Shown in pieces: positions 25,926 to 35,522 of a stretch of DNA of 53,500 bases. How positions within the stretch are numbered: the first letter of the stretch is position 1; each line of letters starts with the position of its first letter. This DNA comes from an uncultured Pseudorhodobacter sp. (lineage in GTDB: Bacteria; Pseudomonadota; Alphaproteobacteria; Rhodobacterales; Rhodobacteraceae): contig CAJXWJ010000019.1 in assembly GCA_913062925.1 (NCBI GenBank), forward strand, positions 1 through 53,500, read 5' to 3'. A program made the translations under genes and the position numbers. The notes below the pieces were generated by a model. It saw only the letters and a program-made list of their open reading frames with translations, had not been told where the DNA came from and did not search any database.

Positions 25926-27279
25926 CGTTACCTCGGGCGCGGCGTTCAAGACCGCGGTGCGCGCCACGGCGATTTTGCTGCTGATTTTGACGCTGGCCTC
26001 GGTTGGCGCCTATTTCTATCTGCAACGCGAGATGTTGGCGGCCCTTGAAACCCAGATCGGCGGCGACCGTTTGGCCTTGGCGCAGATCTACCGCGAGGGC
26101 GGACCGCAGGCTTTGGTCGAGGTGATCAACGATCTGCGCCAACCTTTGGGCGAAAAACAGCGGGTGATCGGGCTGTTTGACAGCCAAGGCAACAATCTTG
26201 CCGGCAATATCAGCATTCCGCCCAATCTGGCGGGCTGGTCCACCAACCACATGACGGTCAAGGTCTTTACCTCGGCCGCAGATATCTCCGAGACCTCGAA
26301 TTTCTACATCCACAAAGACCGGATTGGCAGCCTGACCTTGGTGGTGGGGCGCAGTTTGGAAGCGGTCGAAACCCAAGAGGCCCGGATGATCGCGGCCTTT
26401 GTCGGCTTGGGCGGCGTGATGTCGGCGGCCTTCTTGCTGCTGGGCTTTGCCGCCAGCCTGCAAACCCTGCGCAAGCTTGACAGCATGGCCACCACGCTGG
26501 ACCGCGTCAGCCAAGGCGAGGTCGGCGCGCGGCTGCCGATCTCTGCCGCGCAAGACCAGATCGACCGCGTCAGCCAAGCGATCAACCTGCATCTGGACCG
26601 GCTTTCGGTGCTGATGCAGACCACCCGCGCCAGTGCTGCCGCCATCGCCCATGATCTGCGCACACCCTTGTCGCGGGCGTTTTTGCTGATCGACAGCGCG
26701 CAAGCCTCGCTGGACGCGGGCGGCGATGCGCGTGATCTGATCGACGGCATCGAGGCCGAGTTGCGCCGGCTGAACAGCATCTTTGACGCCATCATGCGGA
26801 TCTCGCGGCTGGAAACCGCGCAGGCGGATCTACGGCTGACGGCGGTGGCTGTGGCGCCTTTGCTGGCGGATCTGGCGGAAACCTTTGCGCCTTTGGCCGA
26901 AGAACGCGGCCAGAGCCTGACCTTGCTGGCCACACCTCAGGCCCTCAGCGTGCAGGGCGATGCGGCGATGTTGGCGCAATTGCTGGCAAATCTGATCCAA
27001 AACGCCATCAACCATTGCCCCGCAGGCACCGCGATTGTCTTGGGCGCCGCGCCGCGCGCCAAGGGCGTCGCACTTTGGGTCGCAGATAGCGGCCCCGGCA
27101 TTCCGGCCGCCGAACGGGACAAGGTGTTCGAGCTGTTCTACCGGCTGGACCCCAACCGCACCGGCGGCGGCAATGGGCTGGGCATGGCGCTGGTCAAGGC
27201 CATCGCCACCCGCCTTGGCGCGCAGATTGTGTTGTCAGACGAAAACCCCGGTTTGCGCGTCGAGGTGATCTTTGCCTAA
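25912..27279 (+). CDS. Two-component sensor histidine kinase
   Basis: The 455-residue protein has a first membrane span (about 16-38), a periplasmic sensor region of about 130 residues, a second span (about 160-185), a HAMP linker (TLDRVSQGEVGARLP), the H-box AIAHDLRTPLSR, the N-box NLIQNAINHCP and the ATP-lid DSGPGIP. It senses an envelope signal and phosphorylates the adjacent regulator. Its stop overlaps the phosphatase gene on the other strand by 4 bp. The signal cannot be read from the sequence. Confidence 0.94.
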   Translation: MDHASVTSGAAFKTAVRATAILLLILTLASVGAYFYLQREMLAALETQIGGDRLALAQIYREGGPQALVEVINDLRQPLGEKQRVIGLFDSQGNNLAGNISIPPNLAGWSTNHMTVKVFTSAADISETSNFYIHKDRIGSLTLVVGRSLEAVETQEARMIAAFVGLGGVMSAAFLLLGFAASLQTLRKLDSMATTLDRVSQGEVGARLPISAAQDQIDRVSQAINLHLDRLSVLMQTTRASAAAIAHDLRTPLSRAFLLIDSAQASLDAGGDARDLIDGIEAELRRLNSIFDAIMRISRLETAQADLRLTAVAVAPLLADLAETFAPLAEERGQSLTLLATPQALSVQGDAAMLAQLLANLIQNAINHCPAGTAIVLGAAPRAKGVALWVADSGPGIPAAERDKVFELFYRLDPNRTGGGNGLGMALVKAIATRLGAQIVLSDENPGLRVEVIFA

Positions 27280-27731
27280 GGCAGGCTTGGCGGACCAAAG
27301 CGGGCGATCACCCGCTCTTTGATCTGATCGCGGGCTTGGCGGTAGGCCGAAAGCTTGGCCTCGCGGGTCTCGCCCAAGGCGGTGGGGTCGATGATCGGCC
27401 AATATTCCACCGCAAGATGATAGGTCTTGGTCAGATCCAGTGCGGCGTGCTGGCTGGCGGGCGACAGCGCGATGATCAGATCAAACTGGCCCAGATCTTC
27501 GCCATGCGTCTCCATTTCGGCAAAAGAGCGCGCGCGGTGGCGTGACAATTCCACGCCAATTTCTTCACAAACCGCGATAGAGAACCCGTCAATCTCCATA
27601 TCATTCTTGCAGCCCGCGGATTGCACATAGGCGCGCTGGCCGTAGAACTTTTTCATCATCGCTTCGGCCATCGGCGAGCGCACGGCGTTGTGATCACAGC
27701 AAAACAGAACCGCTTGCGGAAAATCCATCAT
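27276..27731 (-). CDS. Low-molecular-weight protein-tyrosine phosphatase family protein
   Basis: The 151-residue protein has the P-loop CDHNAVRS (C-X5-R-S) near residue 11 and the C-terminal Asp of the family in WPIIDPTA. It resembles the phosphatase/arsenate-reductase superfamily, with the usual LGNICRS loop replaced by CDHNAVRS. ATG 27731 overlaps the UPF0262 stop in TGATG; a longer in-frame start adds seven residues inside that gene. The trio hisD-UPF0262-phosphatase is a recurrent Rhodobacterales cluster. The target is unknown. Confidence 0.87.
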   Translation of the reverse strand: MMDFPQAVLFCCDHNAVRSPMAEAMMKKFYGQRAYVQSAGCKNDMEIDGFSIAVCEEIGVELSRHRARSFAEMETHGEDLGQFDLIIALSPASQHAALDLTKTYHLAVEYWPIIDPTALGETREAKLSAYRQARDQIKERVIARFGPPSLP

Positions 27732-28210
27732 CAGCCCCAATGCATCACACAAATCAAGGTAAACAATCGCCGCGCCGTGTTGATATCCACCACGGCCTTG
27801 CCGTTCAGCCGGTCTTGCAGCACCGAGGCGCCCTCGTTGTGAATGCCGCGCCGCGCCATATCAATCGCCTCGATCTGGCTGGGGGGCAGGCGTTTGACCG
27901 CATCGAAATAGCTTTCGCAGATCTGAAAGTAATCCTTCACCACCTGCTTGAACGGCCCAAGCGACAGATGAAATTCGCCAACCTTATCGCCGGCTTCGGT
28001 GCTCAACTCAAACACCAAACGGCCTTCGCGGATCGACAGGCCCAAGCGGTAGGGGCCCGCCGGCGCAGCACGATCCTCGCGCGCGGGCAGGGTGAAGGAA
28101 TTCTCCTCCAAAAGATCAAAGATCGCGACTTTGCGCTCTTGCTCGATCTCGGGCGTGGGGCGCACCAGCCCCTTTTCGTCGATCTCAATGGCGCAGATTC
28201 GGTTGGTCAT
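27731..28210 (-). CDS. UPF0262 family protein
   Basis: This 159-residue cytoplasmic protein starts MTNRICAIEIDEKGLVRPTP and has PYRLGLSIREGRLVF and LPPSQIEAIDMARRGIHNEG, the conserved stretches of UPF0262. No catalytic motif is apparent. The family is restricted mainly to alphaproteobacteria and lies downstream of hisD. It overlaps the phosphatase by one base pair step (TGATG). The function is unknown. Confidence 0.9.
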   Translation of the reverse strand: MTNRICAIEIDEKGLVRPTPEIEQERKVAIFDLLEENSFTLPAREDRAAPAGPYRLGLSIREGRLVFELSTEAGDKVGEFHLSLGPFKQVVKDYFQICESYFDAVKRLPPSQIEAIDMARRGIHNEGASVLQDRLNGKAVVDINTARRLFTLICVMHWG

Positions 28211-28307
28211 CGGGCGGGTCCTGAACAGTCATGCCTTGCAAGCCTGAGCGGTTCGGCGGCCAAATTCAACCGCCATTCCACTTTGCCCGCGCAGGCGGTG
28301 CTTTTTC

Positions 28308-29615
28308 TCAATCGGCTGCGTTTAATTTATCCAGCCGCGCGCGCACCGAAAGCCCATGCGCTTGCAGGCTTTCCGAAATCGCCAGCCGCTCGGCCGCAGG
28401 GCCGATCTTGCGCAAAGCCTCGGGCGTCATCTTGGCAAGCGTGGTGCGTTTCAGAAAATCCAGCACATTCAGCCCCGAAGAGAACCGCGCCGACCGCGCC
28501 GTCGGCAGCACATGGTTCGGCCCGCCAACATAATCGCCAATCGCCTCGGGCGTCCAAGCGCCCAGGAAAATCGCACCGGCATGGGTGATCGCCTGCGACA
28601 AAGCCTCGGGGTCGGCGGTGCAAAGTTCCAAATGCTCGGGGGCGATGCGGTTTGACAGGGCAGCGGCCTCATCCAGATCGCGCACCACGATCACCATGCC
28701 ATTGTCGCGCCAAGACGCGCCCGCCACCGCGCGGCGCTCCAGCGTTTCCAGCCGCTTTTCCACCGCCGCCACCACGGCGCGGGCAAAGCCTGCGTCCGGC
28801 GTGATCAAAATCGACTGCGCCGAGGCATCGTGTTCGGCTTGGCTTAACAGATCAAGTGCTATCCAATCGGGATCGTTATCGCCATCGGCAATCACCAAAA
28901 TCTCGGAGGGGCCTGCGATCATATCAATGCCGACACGGCCAAACACCCGCCGCTTGGCCGCGGCCACATAGGCATTGCCGGGGCCGGTGATCTTATCGAC
29001 CGCAGCAATCGTTTTTGTGCCATAGGCCAAGGCCGCCACCGCCTGCGCGCCGCCAATGCGGTAAACCTCATCAACGCCAGCAATGCGGGCGGCCAGCAAA
29101 ACCAAAGGGTTGACCACGCCGTCCGGGGTGGGGCAGGTGATCGCAAGCCGCGCAACCCCTGCGACTTTGGCAGGGATCGCATTCATCAAAACCGAGGAAG
29201 GATAAGAGGCAATCCCCCCCGGCACATAAAGCCCCGCCGCCGAAACCGGCGTCCAGCGCCAGCCAAGGCTTGCGCCCGCCTCGTCTTGCCACATCGCATC
29301 TTCGGGCATCTGGCGCGCGTGATAGGCGCGAATGCGCTCTGCCGCCAGCATCAAGGCCGCGCGATCTTCCTCGCCGACTTTGGCGCATTCGGCCTCGATT
29401 TCGGCAGGCGAAAACGCCAGCGTTTCGGGCGTCAGCGTCAGGCGGTCAAATTTGGCGGTCAGCTCGATCACCGCCGCATCGCCCCGCGCGCGCACATCGG
29501 CGATGATGGCGCTGACGGCTTGGTCGACATCCTCGGCCTCTTCGCGCTTCATCCCCAGTTGGGCTGTAAAGCGGGCCTCGAAATCGGCGTCGGTGGTGGA
29601 CAGAAAACTCGGCAT
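28308..29615 (-). CDS. hisD: Histidinol dehydrogenase
   Basis: The 435-residue protein has HisD motifs: PGGIASYPSSVLMNAIPAKVAG, KITGPGNAYVAAAKR, GIDMIAGPSEILVIAD, a zinc-binding region with SQAEHDASAQ, and GPNHVLPT near the C-terminus. It oxidises L-histidinol to histidine in two NAD-linked steps in the cytoplasm. A strong AAAGGAG site precedes the ATG. It starts a three-gene unit with UPF0262 and the phosphatase. Confidence 0.97.
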   Translation of the reverse strand: MPSFLSTTDADFEARFTAQLGMKREEAEDVDQAVSAIIADVRARGDAAVIELTAKFDRLTLTPETLAFSPAEIEAECAKVGEEDRAALMLAAERIRAYHARQMPEDAMWQDEAGASLGWRWTPVSAAGLYVPGGIASYPSSVLMNAIPAKVAGVARLAITCPTPDGVVNPLVLLAARIAGVDEVYRIGGAQAVAALAYGTKTIAAVDKITGPGNAYVAAAKRRVFGRVGIDMIAGPSEILVIADGDNDPDWIALDLLSQAEHDASAQSILITPDAGFARAVVAAVEKRLETLERRAVAGASWRDNGMVIVVRDLDEAAALSNRIAPEHLELCTADPEALSQAITHAGAIFLGAWTPEAIGDYVGGPNHVLPTARSARFSSGLNVLDFLKRTTLAKMTPEALRKIGPAAERLAISESLQAHGLSVRARLDKLNAAD

Positions 29616-29686
29616 CGGCGTCTCCTTTTCTTGGGGCCGTGCTTAGACCTTGGGGCGGGGCGGTGCAAGAGAGCGGGGCGCGGCAA

Positions 29687-30694
29687 TCAGCCGCCGAAAT
29701 GCGAAAACCGATAGGGCGAGGTGCCGTATTTCTTGCGAAAGGATTTCGAGAAATGCGAGGTCGAGGCATAGCCGCAGGCCAGCGCCACTTCGCTGACCTT
29801 CATATCGGTTTCGGCCAGCAAAGACCGGCCATGCGCCAAGCGCAGATCGTTCATATAGCGCACCGGCGTGGTGTTCAGATGGCTGGAAAACAGCCGCTCG
29901 ATCTGGCGCCGCGACAGGCCCAAGTGGGCGGCGCAAGCGTCCAGATCAAAGTCTTCCTCGATCCGCGCTTCCAGATAGGCGGCGGCCTGCAACAGCTTGT
30001 TATGGCGGGTGCCCAAGCGCGCGGCCAGCGAGGTGATCTGATGATCCGCCTCGTCGCGCCGCCGCGTCAGCAGGCACATGTTCATCACCTCTTGGCCCAG
30101 CTTGGCGCCGCAGCGGTCGCTGATCAGCTTGAGCATCAGATCGGCTGCTGCAATCCCGCCGGCACAGCTGACCACACGGTCATCAATGCAAAACACCTGC
30201 CGCGCCGGGGTCAGCTCGGGGTGGTTTTCGACAAAGGCCGCGATATTGTCCCAATGCATGGTAAAGCGGTGCCCCTTCAGGATGCCCGCCTGCGCCAGCG
30301 CATAGGCTCCGGTGCAAAGCCCGCCCACCACGCGCCCCCGCCGCCACAGCGCGCGCAGCCAATCGCCCAATGCGACCGAGGCCTTGCCTTCGGGTTCGAC
30401 GCCAGAACAGACCAGAACCAGACCTTCGGGCTTGGATTTGGCCCAAGCCCCCTCTGCCATCACCGGCACGCCGTTTGAACAGGCAACCGGCCCGCCATCG
30501 TCCGATAGCACCTGCCAGCGAAACAGCACCTTTTGCGTCAGCTGATTGGCCATCCGCAGCGGTTCAATCGCCGAGGAAAACGCCAGCATCGTAAACTTTG
30601 GCAGCAGAACAAAGCTGACGTCCAGCGGCTCGATTGGCCCCGCAAGTTTGACATGCGCCGACCCTTTGGCAACAAACCTGCTCTGCTCGTCCAT
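29687..30694 (-). CDS. GlxA-family transcriptional regulator (DJ-1/PfpI plus AraC domains)
   Basis: The roughly 335-residue protein has an N-terminal DJ-1/PfpI-like domain (FVLLPKFTMLAFSSAIEPLR to VVSCAGGIAAADLM, with GLCTGAYALAQAG at the nucleophile-elbow position) and a C-terminal AraC helix-turn-helix pair (HLGLSRRQIERLF and VSEVALACGYASTSHFSKSF). Relatives include regulators of choline, betaine and carnitine breakdown. I took ATG 30694; a longer frame adds 17 Gly-rich residues. It lies 60 bp after metG on the same strand. Confidence 0.9.
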   Translation of the reverse strand: MDEQSRFVAKGSAHVKLAGPIEPLDVSFVLLPKFTMLAFSSAIEPLRMANQLTQKVLFRWQVLSDDGGPVACSNGVPVMAEGAWAKSKPEGLVLVCSGVEPEGKASVALGDWLRALWRRGRVVGGLCTGAYALAQAGILKGHRFTMHWDNIAAFVENHPELTPARQVFCIDDRVVSCAGGIAAADLMLKLISDRCGAKLGQEVMNMCLLTRRRDEADHQITSLAARLGTRHNKLLQAAAYLEARIEEDFDLDACAAHLGLSRRQIERLFSSHLNTTPVRYMNDLRLAHGRSLLAETDMKVSEVALACGYASTSHFSKSFRKKYGTSPYRFSHFGG

Positions 30695-30754
30695 CACGCC
30701 GCCGCCCCCCTGTTGCCGCCGAGTGTCTGCCCCGCTTGCGCCCAAAGTCTGGCG

Positions 30755-32473
30755 TCAGTCGCGGGTTCCGGCAAAGCGGCTTTGCCAATCGGCGCGCTCT
30801 TCATCGGTGATCTTGCGGAACAGGTTTTCAGGCACGCTAAAGCCCTGACCCGCAGGCAGCGCCCGCATCGCAGCCGAGATATCATCCGGCCAAGTCCAAT
30901 CGTCCGACCCCATCGCCGCCATCATCGCCGCCGCCGCATCCGGGATGAAAGGGCGCGACAGGATCGCGTAAACCCGGATCAGGTTCAGCGCCAAACGGAT
31001 CATCGCTTGCGCCTGTTCGGGGTCGGTCTTGACCACGGTCCAAGGCGCCGAGGATTGCAGATATTCGTTGCCAATCACCCAGATCGCGCGCAGCTCGGCG
31101 GCAGCTTTGCGCACCTCCATCGCCTCCATCAGGCCGGCATAGGTGGCAATGCGCGCGCCCAGATCGGCGATCAGAGCGGCCTCTTGCGGGCCAAAAGCCC
31201 CGCCCGCTGGCACCTCGGCACCGAATTTCGAGACGCAGAATTTGGTGACGCGGCTGACCAGATTGCCCAAGACATCGGCCAGATCCTTGTTCACCGAAAC
31301 TTGGAAATTCTCCCAAGTGAATTCGCTGTCCGCCGATTCCGGCGCATGGCTCAACAGCCACCAACGCCAGTAATCCGACGGCAGGATCGACAGCGCCTGA
31401 TCCATGAACACGCCGCGGCCTTGGCTGGTGGAAAACTGGCCGCCGTCATAATTCAGATAGTTAAAGGACTTCAGATAATCGACCAGCTTCCACGGCTGAC
31501 CCGACCCGATGATGGTGGCGGGGAAAGACAGGGTGTGGAAGGGCACGTTATCCTTGCCCATGAATTGGTAATAGGTGACATCTTCGGCCCCCATATCGGT
31601 GCGCCACCAGCGCTGCCAAGCGGCGTCGTCCAGCCCATGCGCATCGGCCCATTCGGCAGTGCCCGCGATATATTCAATCGGCGCATCGAACCAAACGTAA
31701 AACACCTTGCCTTCCATCCCCGGCCAAGGCTGATCGCCCTTTTGCACCGGAATGCCCCAATGCAAATCGCGGGTGATGCCGCGATCTTGCAGGCCTTCGC
31801 CGTCATTCAGCCATTTCTTGGCGATCGAGGTGGTCAGGATCGGCCAGTCTTTTTTGCTGTCAATCCAAGCCTCTAGCTTGTCGCGCAGGCTGCGCTGGCG
31901 CAGATACAGATGCTTGGTCTCGCGCACCTCCAGATTGGTCGAACCCGAAATCGACGAGCGCGGGTTGATCAGATCGGTCGGATCCAGCTGCTTGGTGCAT
32001 TCCTCGCATTGATCGCCGCGCGCCGAGGTATTGCCGCAGTTGGGGCAGGTGCCGGTGATATAGCGGTCGGGCAAAAACCGGTTGTCATCAATCGAGAACA
32101 CCTGCTTTTCGACCACTTCCTCGATCAGCCCTGCGGCATCAAGTGCGGCTGCAAAGCCTTGGGTCAGCTTGTGATTGCGCTGGCTGGACGAGCGGCCAAA
32201 ATGGTCAAACGACAGCCGAAAGCCGCGCGCAATCTCGGCCTGAACCTCGTGCATCTCGGCGCAATAGGCCTCGACGGGCTTGCCGGCTTTGGCAGCGGCC
32301 AGCTCGGCGGGGGTGCCGTGTTCGTCGGTGGCACAAATGAACATCACCTCGTGACCCCGCCCGCGCATGTAGCGCGCGAACAAATCTGCGGGCAATTGGC
32401 TGCCCACAAGATTGCCCAGATGCTTGATCCCGTTGATATAAGGGATAGCCGAGGTGATCAGAATTCGTGCCAT
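30755..32473 (-). CDS. metG: Methionine-tRNA ligase
   Basis: The 572-residue enzyme begins [20 protein letters not shown] with the HLGN form of the HIGH motif. A zinc knuckle ([17 protein letters not shown], about 145-161) is present. The KMSKS position reads FSTSQGRG, a variant seen in alphaproteobacterial MetG. It charges tRNA-Met with methionine. A 912-codon open frame extends upstream of this start but the extra part is in shadow frame of the aldo/keto reductase. The C-terminal dimer domain is absent, as in the shorter class. Confidence 0.97.
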   Translation of the reverse strand: MARILITSAIPYINGIKHLGNLVGSQLPADLFARYMRGRGHEVMFICATDEHGTPAELAAAKAGKPVEAYCAEMHEVQAEIARGFRLSFDHFGRSSSQRNHKLTQGFAAALDAAGLIEEVVEKQVFSIDDNRFLPDRYITGTCPNCGNTSARGDQCEECTKQLDPTDLINPRSSISGSTNLEVRETKHLYLRQRSLRDKLEAWIDSKKDWPILTTSIAKKWLNDGEGLQDRGITRDLHWGIPVQKGDQPWPGMEGKVFYVWFDAPIEYIAGTAEWADAHGLDDAAWQRWWRTDMGAEDVTYYQFMGKDNVPFHTLSFPATIIGSGQPWKLVDYLKSFNYLNYDGGQFSTSQGRGVFMDQALSILPSDYWRWWLLSHAPESADSEFTWENFQVSVNKDLADVLGNLVSRVTKFCVSKFGAEVPAGGAFGPQEAALIADLGARIATYAGLMEAMEVRKAAAELRAIWVIGNEYLQSSAPWTVVKTDPEQAQAMIRLALNLIRVYAILSRPFIPDAAAAMMAAMGSDDWTWPDDISAAMRALPAGQGFSVPENLFRKITDEERADWQSRFAGTRD

Positions 32474-32638
32474 GCGCGCAGCCTTTCGATGTCTTGGCCG
32501 CTCTTTACCCCAAGCGCGCGCCACTTGCCAGAGGATGTGCGCGCGCGCCCTTTGCCAAACCGCATTTGCAAAGCTGCCATTGCAGGGCTTTCCTTGGCCG
32601 CCCGCCCGTCCTAAGTTCCCCCAAAACAGGAGAGCACG

Positions 32639-33679
32639 ATGCAGCAGATCGCTTTGGGAACCACCGGACTTCAGGTCTCGACCCTCTGCCTTGGCACCAT
32701 GACTTGGGGCAGCCAGAACACCCAAGCCGAGGGCCACGCCCAGATGGATCGCGCGCTCGAGCGCGGCTGCAACTTTTGGGACACCGCCGAGATGTATCCG
32801 GTCAATCCGGTGCGGCTGGAAACCTTGGGGCTGACCGAAACCATCATCGGCAATTGGCTGGCCGCGCGCGGCGGGCGCGAGCGCTTGGTGCTGGCCTCGA
32901 AGGTGCCGGGTGGCAAGGGCGTGGCGCGCGAGGGTGGGCCGATCACTGGGGCGGTGCTGCGCGCGGCGGTCGAGGCGTCGCTGGCGCGTCTGCAAACCGA
33001 TTACATCGACCTTTATCAGCTGCATTGGCCCAACCGCGCGGTCTATCACTTTCGCCGCAACTGGGGCTATAACCCCTCGGGGCAAAACCGGGCCGAGATC
33101 GAGGCCAATATGATCGAGGTGCTGGAGGTGGCCGCCGCGCTGATAGCGGAGGGCAAGATCCGCCACATCGCGCTGTCGAATGAAACCGCATGGGGGGCGG
33201 CAAAGTGGCTGGCACTGGCCCAGACGCATGGCCTGCCGCGCATGGCCACGGTGCAGAACGAATATTCGCTGCTGTGCCGGCATTTCGACACCGATTGGGC
33301 CGAGCTTTCGGCGCTGGAAGAGATGCCGCTGCTGGCGTTCTCGCCGCTGGCCACGGGGCTGCTGACCGGCAAATATGCGGGCGATGTGACCCCCGAAGGC
33401 TCGCGCCGCGCGCTGAACGCCGATCTTTCGGGGCGGGTGACGCCGCAGGTTTTCCCCGCCGTGGCCGCCTATATGGGCATCGCCGCGCGCCACGGGTTAG
33501 ATGCGGCACAAATGGCCATCGCCTTTTGCCGCACACGGCCGTTCCCCTGCATTCCGATCATCGGCGCGACCTCGCTTGCGCAGCTTGATACAGCGCTTGG
33601 CGCCGCTGATCTGACGCTTTCGGCCGAGGTCTTGGCCGAGATTGACGCCGCCCACCGCGCGCATCCGATGCCGTTTTGA
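32639..33679 (+). CDS. Aldo/keto reductase (Tas-like)
   Basis: The 346-residue TIM-barrel enzyme has the AKR tetrad: Asp in NFWDTAEMY, Tyr in the same segment, Lys in [10 protein letters not shown] and His in [10 protein letters not shown]. Overall it resembles E. coli Tas (starting [21 protein letters not shown]). It should reduce aldehydes or ketones with NADPH. A good AGGAGAGCACG leader precedes the ATG. The lipoprotein gene begins at its stop. Confidence 0.92.
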   Translation: MQQIALGTTGLQVSTLCLGTMTWGSQNTQAEGHAQMDRALERGCNFWDTAEMYPVNPVRLETLGLTETIIGNWLAARGGRERLVLASKVPGGKGVAREGGPITGAVLRAAVEASLARLQTDYIDLYQLHWPNRAVYHFRRNWGYNPSGQNRAEIEANMIEVLEVAAALIAEGKIRHIALSNETAWGAAKWLALAQTHGLPRMATVQNEYSLLCRHFDTDWAELSALEEMPLLAFSPLATGLLTGKYAGDVTPEGSRRALNADLSGRVTPQVFPAVAAYMGIAARHGLDAAQMAIAFCRTRPFPCIPIIGATSLAQLDTALGAADLTLSAEVLAEIDAAHRAHPMPF

Positions 33680-33681
33680 CC

Positions 33682-34089
33682 GTGAAGCACGGGCTTTGCG
33701 CCTTGGTTTTGGCCTTTGTGCTGACCGGCTGCACGCTTGGCGCGGGGCTGGTTGCCAAAGCTCCCGTGGCCGAAAACCAGATCACGGGGGCCGCGATCAC
33801 CACCACGACGCTTGCGCCGGTCGCAGCGCCCACGCCAGCTGAGGCACCGCTGCCGCCCGAGGCTTTGGCCTGTCAGAAATCCCGCGGCAGCTGGCTGCCT
33901 GCGGGCCGTGGCGGCGCAATGGTCTGCACCCATTTCACCGCCGACGCCGGAAAGTCCTGCCGCAAGGCCAGCGATTGCGAGGGATATTGCCTCGCGCGAT
34001 CAAGCACTTGCGCCCCAATCACCCCGATGCTGGGCTGCACAGAGATTTTGCAAGCCGATGGCGCAAAGGTAACCCTATGTATCGACTGA
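33682..34089 (+). CDS. Small Cys-rich lipoprotein, hypothetical
   Basis: About 135 residues with a lipoprotein signal (LALV-type hydrophobic stretch and lipobox VLTGC, Cys17). A Pro/Ala/Thr-rich linker precedes a domain with seven cysteines (pattern ACQK, VCTHF, SCRKASDC, EGYC, STCAP, LGC, LCID), which suggests disulfide bonds in the periplasm. I use GTG 33682; a TTG six bases earlier overlaps the reductase stop and is an alternative. No family recognised. It overlaps the next gene by 13 bp. Confidence 0.75.
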   Translation: MKHGLCALVLAFVLTGCTLGAGLVAKAPVAENQITGAAITTTTLAPVAAPTPAEAPLPPEALACQKSRGSWLPAGRGGAMVCTHFTADAGKSCRKASDCEGYCLARSSTCAPITPMLGCTEILQADGAKVTLCID

Positions 34090-34574
34090 TTGCCCTATTG
34101 TTGCTGTTGTCGGCCTGTGGCGGCGCCCCAGAGCCCGCAGCGCTTGCCCCTTATCGCACGCTCAACGCGCCGATCTATTCCAACGCGGTGTTGGATCTGC
34201 CCAAGCTTGCGGGCACTTGGACGCAGGTCGCAAGCTTTGGGGCTGCGGGGCGGTGCAAGCCCGGCGGGGCCGAGATCCGCCAGACCGCGCGCGGTTTGCA
34301 GGCGGCCTATCGTCTGTGCCAATCGGGACAAGAGCGGCGCGGCGCAGGCCCCTTGCAGCCCACAGGCCCCGGCCGCTTTGCCGCCGCAGGCCAAACCGCC
34401 GCCTGGTGGGTGCTTTGGGCCGATGCCGATTATCGCACGCTGGTGATCGGCACGCCGGACGGCAGCTTTGGCTTTATTCTGAACCGAGGCGGCTTTCCTG
34501 CCGACCGTCTGAAAGCCGCGCGCGAGATTTTGGCGTGGAACGGCTATGATCTGACCCAGCTGGTGGTCTACTGA
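34077..34574 (+). CDS. Lipocalin-like lipoprotein
   Basis: The 165-residue protein has a short lipobox (LLLLLSACGG, Cys14) and lipocalin features: the GTWTQVASF strand near 46 and ADADYRTLVIGTPDGSFGFI. It resembles bacterial outer-membrane lipocalins (Blc), which bind lipids or small hydrophobic molecules. It overlaps the preceding lipoprotein gene by 13 bp, so the two are coexpressed. Its end overlaps the minus-strand XRE gene by 7 bp. Confidence 0.83.
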   Translation: MYRLIALLLLLSACGGAPEPAALAPYRTLNAPIYSNAVLDLPKLAGTWTQVASFGAAGRCKPGGAEIRQTARGLQAAYRLCQSGQERRGAGPLQPTGPGRFAAAGQTAAWWVLWADADYRTLVIGTPDGSFGFILNRGGFPADRLKAAREILAWNGYDLTQLVVY

Positions 34575-35428
34575 TCCATCTTGGCGCGCAGCGCGGTCAG
34601 ATGGTCAATCACCCCGCGCACGCCAAAAGGCGCGGCGCGCACCAGCCAATCAAAGTGATGCACGATGGATTGCACCCGCTCGGGGTCGCGAAAGGCGATG
34701 TAATGCCGCCCCAGATACAGCGCTGCCAAATGCGGCCCAAAGATCGTCACGGGGCTGGAAAAAACGCTATGGGCATCAAACAGATAGATCCGCAGCGCCG
34801 GGTAAAGCGCATCCGTCAGCGCGATCAAGCGGTCCATCTGCGCCCGCCGCGCCTCGATCGGCAGACCGCTCCAATAGCCGCTGCCTTGGGCAAAGGCGGT
34901 GATCTCATGCAGCGGCATCGCGATCTCGTAATCTGACCGCGCCGAGCGCATCCAATCCAGCTGCGCCTCAAAGGCCGCCACCGCCTGATCGGCACTGCGC
35001 CCCAGATGATCGGCATATTCCCAAGCCACCACCTCGGGCGTCTTCAGCATATCGGGCAGGGTCGCGGGCACATGGCGGATTTTATAGCCCGCAGCCTCGC
35101 GGTGCCAGCGGATCATTTCTGCGTCAAACAGCGCGCGCGGCGCTTCGGTCAGCCGGACCGAGGCCGCAAGCAGTTCGGCCACGGGTTCGGGGTGGTCGGT
35201 CAAGCCCAGCAGCCAATCGCAAGACACCCCCAAGCTTGCGGCGCAATCGGCGGCAAGCTGGGCATTGGGCAGCCGCACCCCCGCCGCCAAAAGCGCCGAA
35301 ACGGTCGAGCGATCCGCCCGCGTCGCCCGCGCAAGCGCGGCTTGGCTGATGCCGCGCTGCGCCATCGCCTGCGCAAGCCGGCTGCGGAACAGGGTGGCGC
35401 GGTCGCGTTTGTCGATTAAATCCGGCAT
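34568..35428 (-). CDS. XRE-family transcriptional regulator with large C-terminal domain
   Basis: The 286-residue protein has a Cro/C1 helix-turn-helix at 15-70 (MAQRGISQAALARATRADRS TVSALL pattern) and a 200-residue C-terminal region without recognised motifs, rich in Trp and Tyr. It is divergent from a membrane desaturase gene across a 94-bp gap, which suggests it regulates that gene. ATG 35428 was chosen; the upstream frame runs through the promoter. The effector is unknown. Confidence 0.83.
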   Translation of the reverse strand: MPDLIDKRDRATLFRSRLAQAMAQRGISQAALARATRADRSTVSALLAAGVRLPNAQLAADCAASLGVSCDWLLGLTDHPEPVAELLAASVRLTEAPRALFDAEMIRWHREAAGYKIRHVPATLPDMLKTPEVVAWEYADHLGRSADQAVAAFEAQLDWMRSARSDYEIAMPLHEITAFAQGSGYWSGLPIEARRAQMDRLIALTDALYPALRIYLFDAHSVFSSPVTIFGPHLAALYLGRHYIAFRDPERVQSIVHHFDWLVRAAPFGVRGVIDHLTALRAKMDQ

Positions 35429-35432
35429 ATGG

Positions 35433-35458
35433 TGACTTTCTAAGCCAAAATTGACTTT
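35433..35458. promoter_or_regulatory. Two TGACTTT direct repeats in the XRE/desaturase divergent promoter
   Basis: TGACTTT occurs at 35433-35439 and 35452-35458, 19 bp apart (near two helical turns). A partly palindromic CCAC-N7-GTGG follows at about 35484-35498. These are candidate XRE binding sites in the 94-bp gap. Confidence 0.4.
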
Positions 35459-35522
35459 ACCTTGCGTATCTTCCGAGTTCCGGCACCACAAGGCAAGTGG
35501 TAAGCCTGTCTGAACATGTCTG

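Noticed and set aside
32474-33493. Extension of the metG frame upstream to a 912-codon protein
   Set aside because: The extra part lies opposite the aldo/keto reductase gene, has low complexity (Arg/Gln/His rich) and no ribosome site; [20 protein letters not shown] is the normal MetG start.
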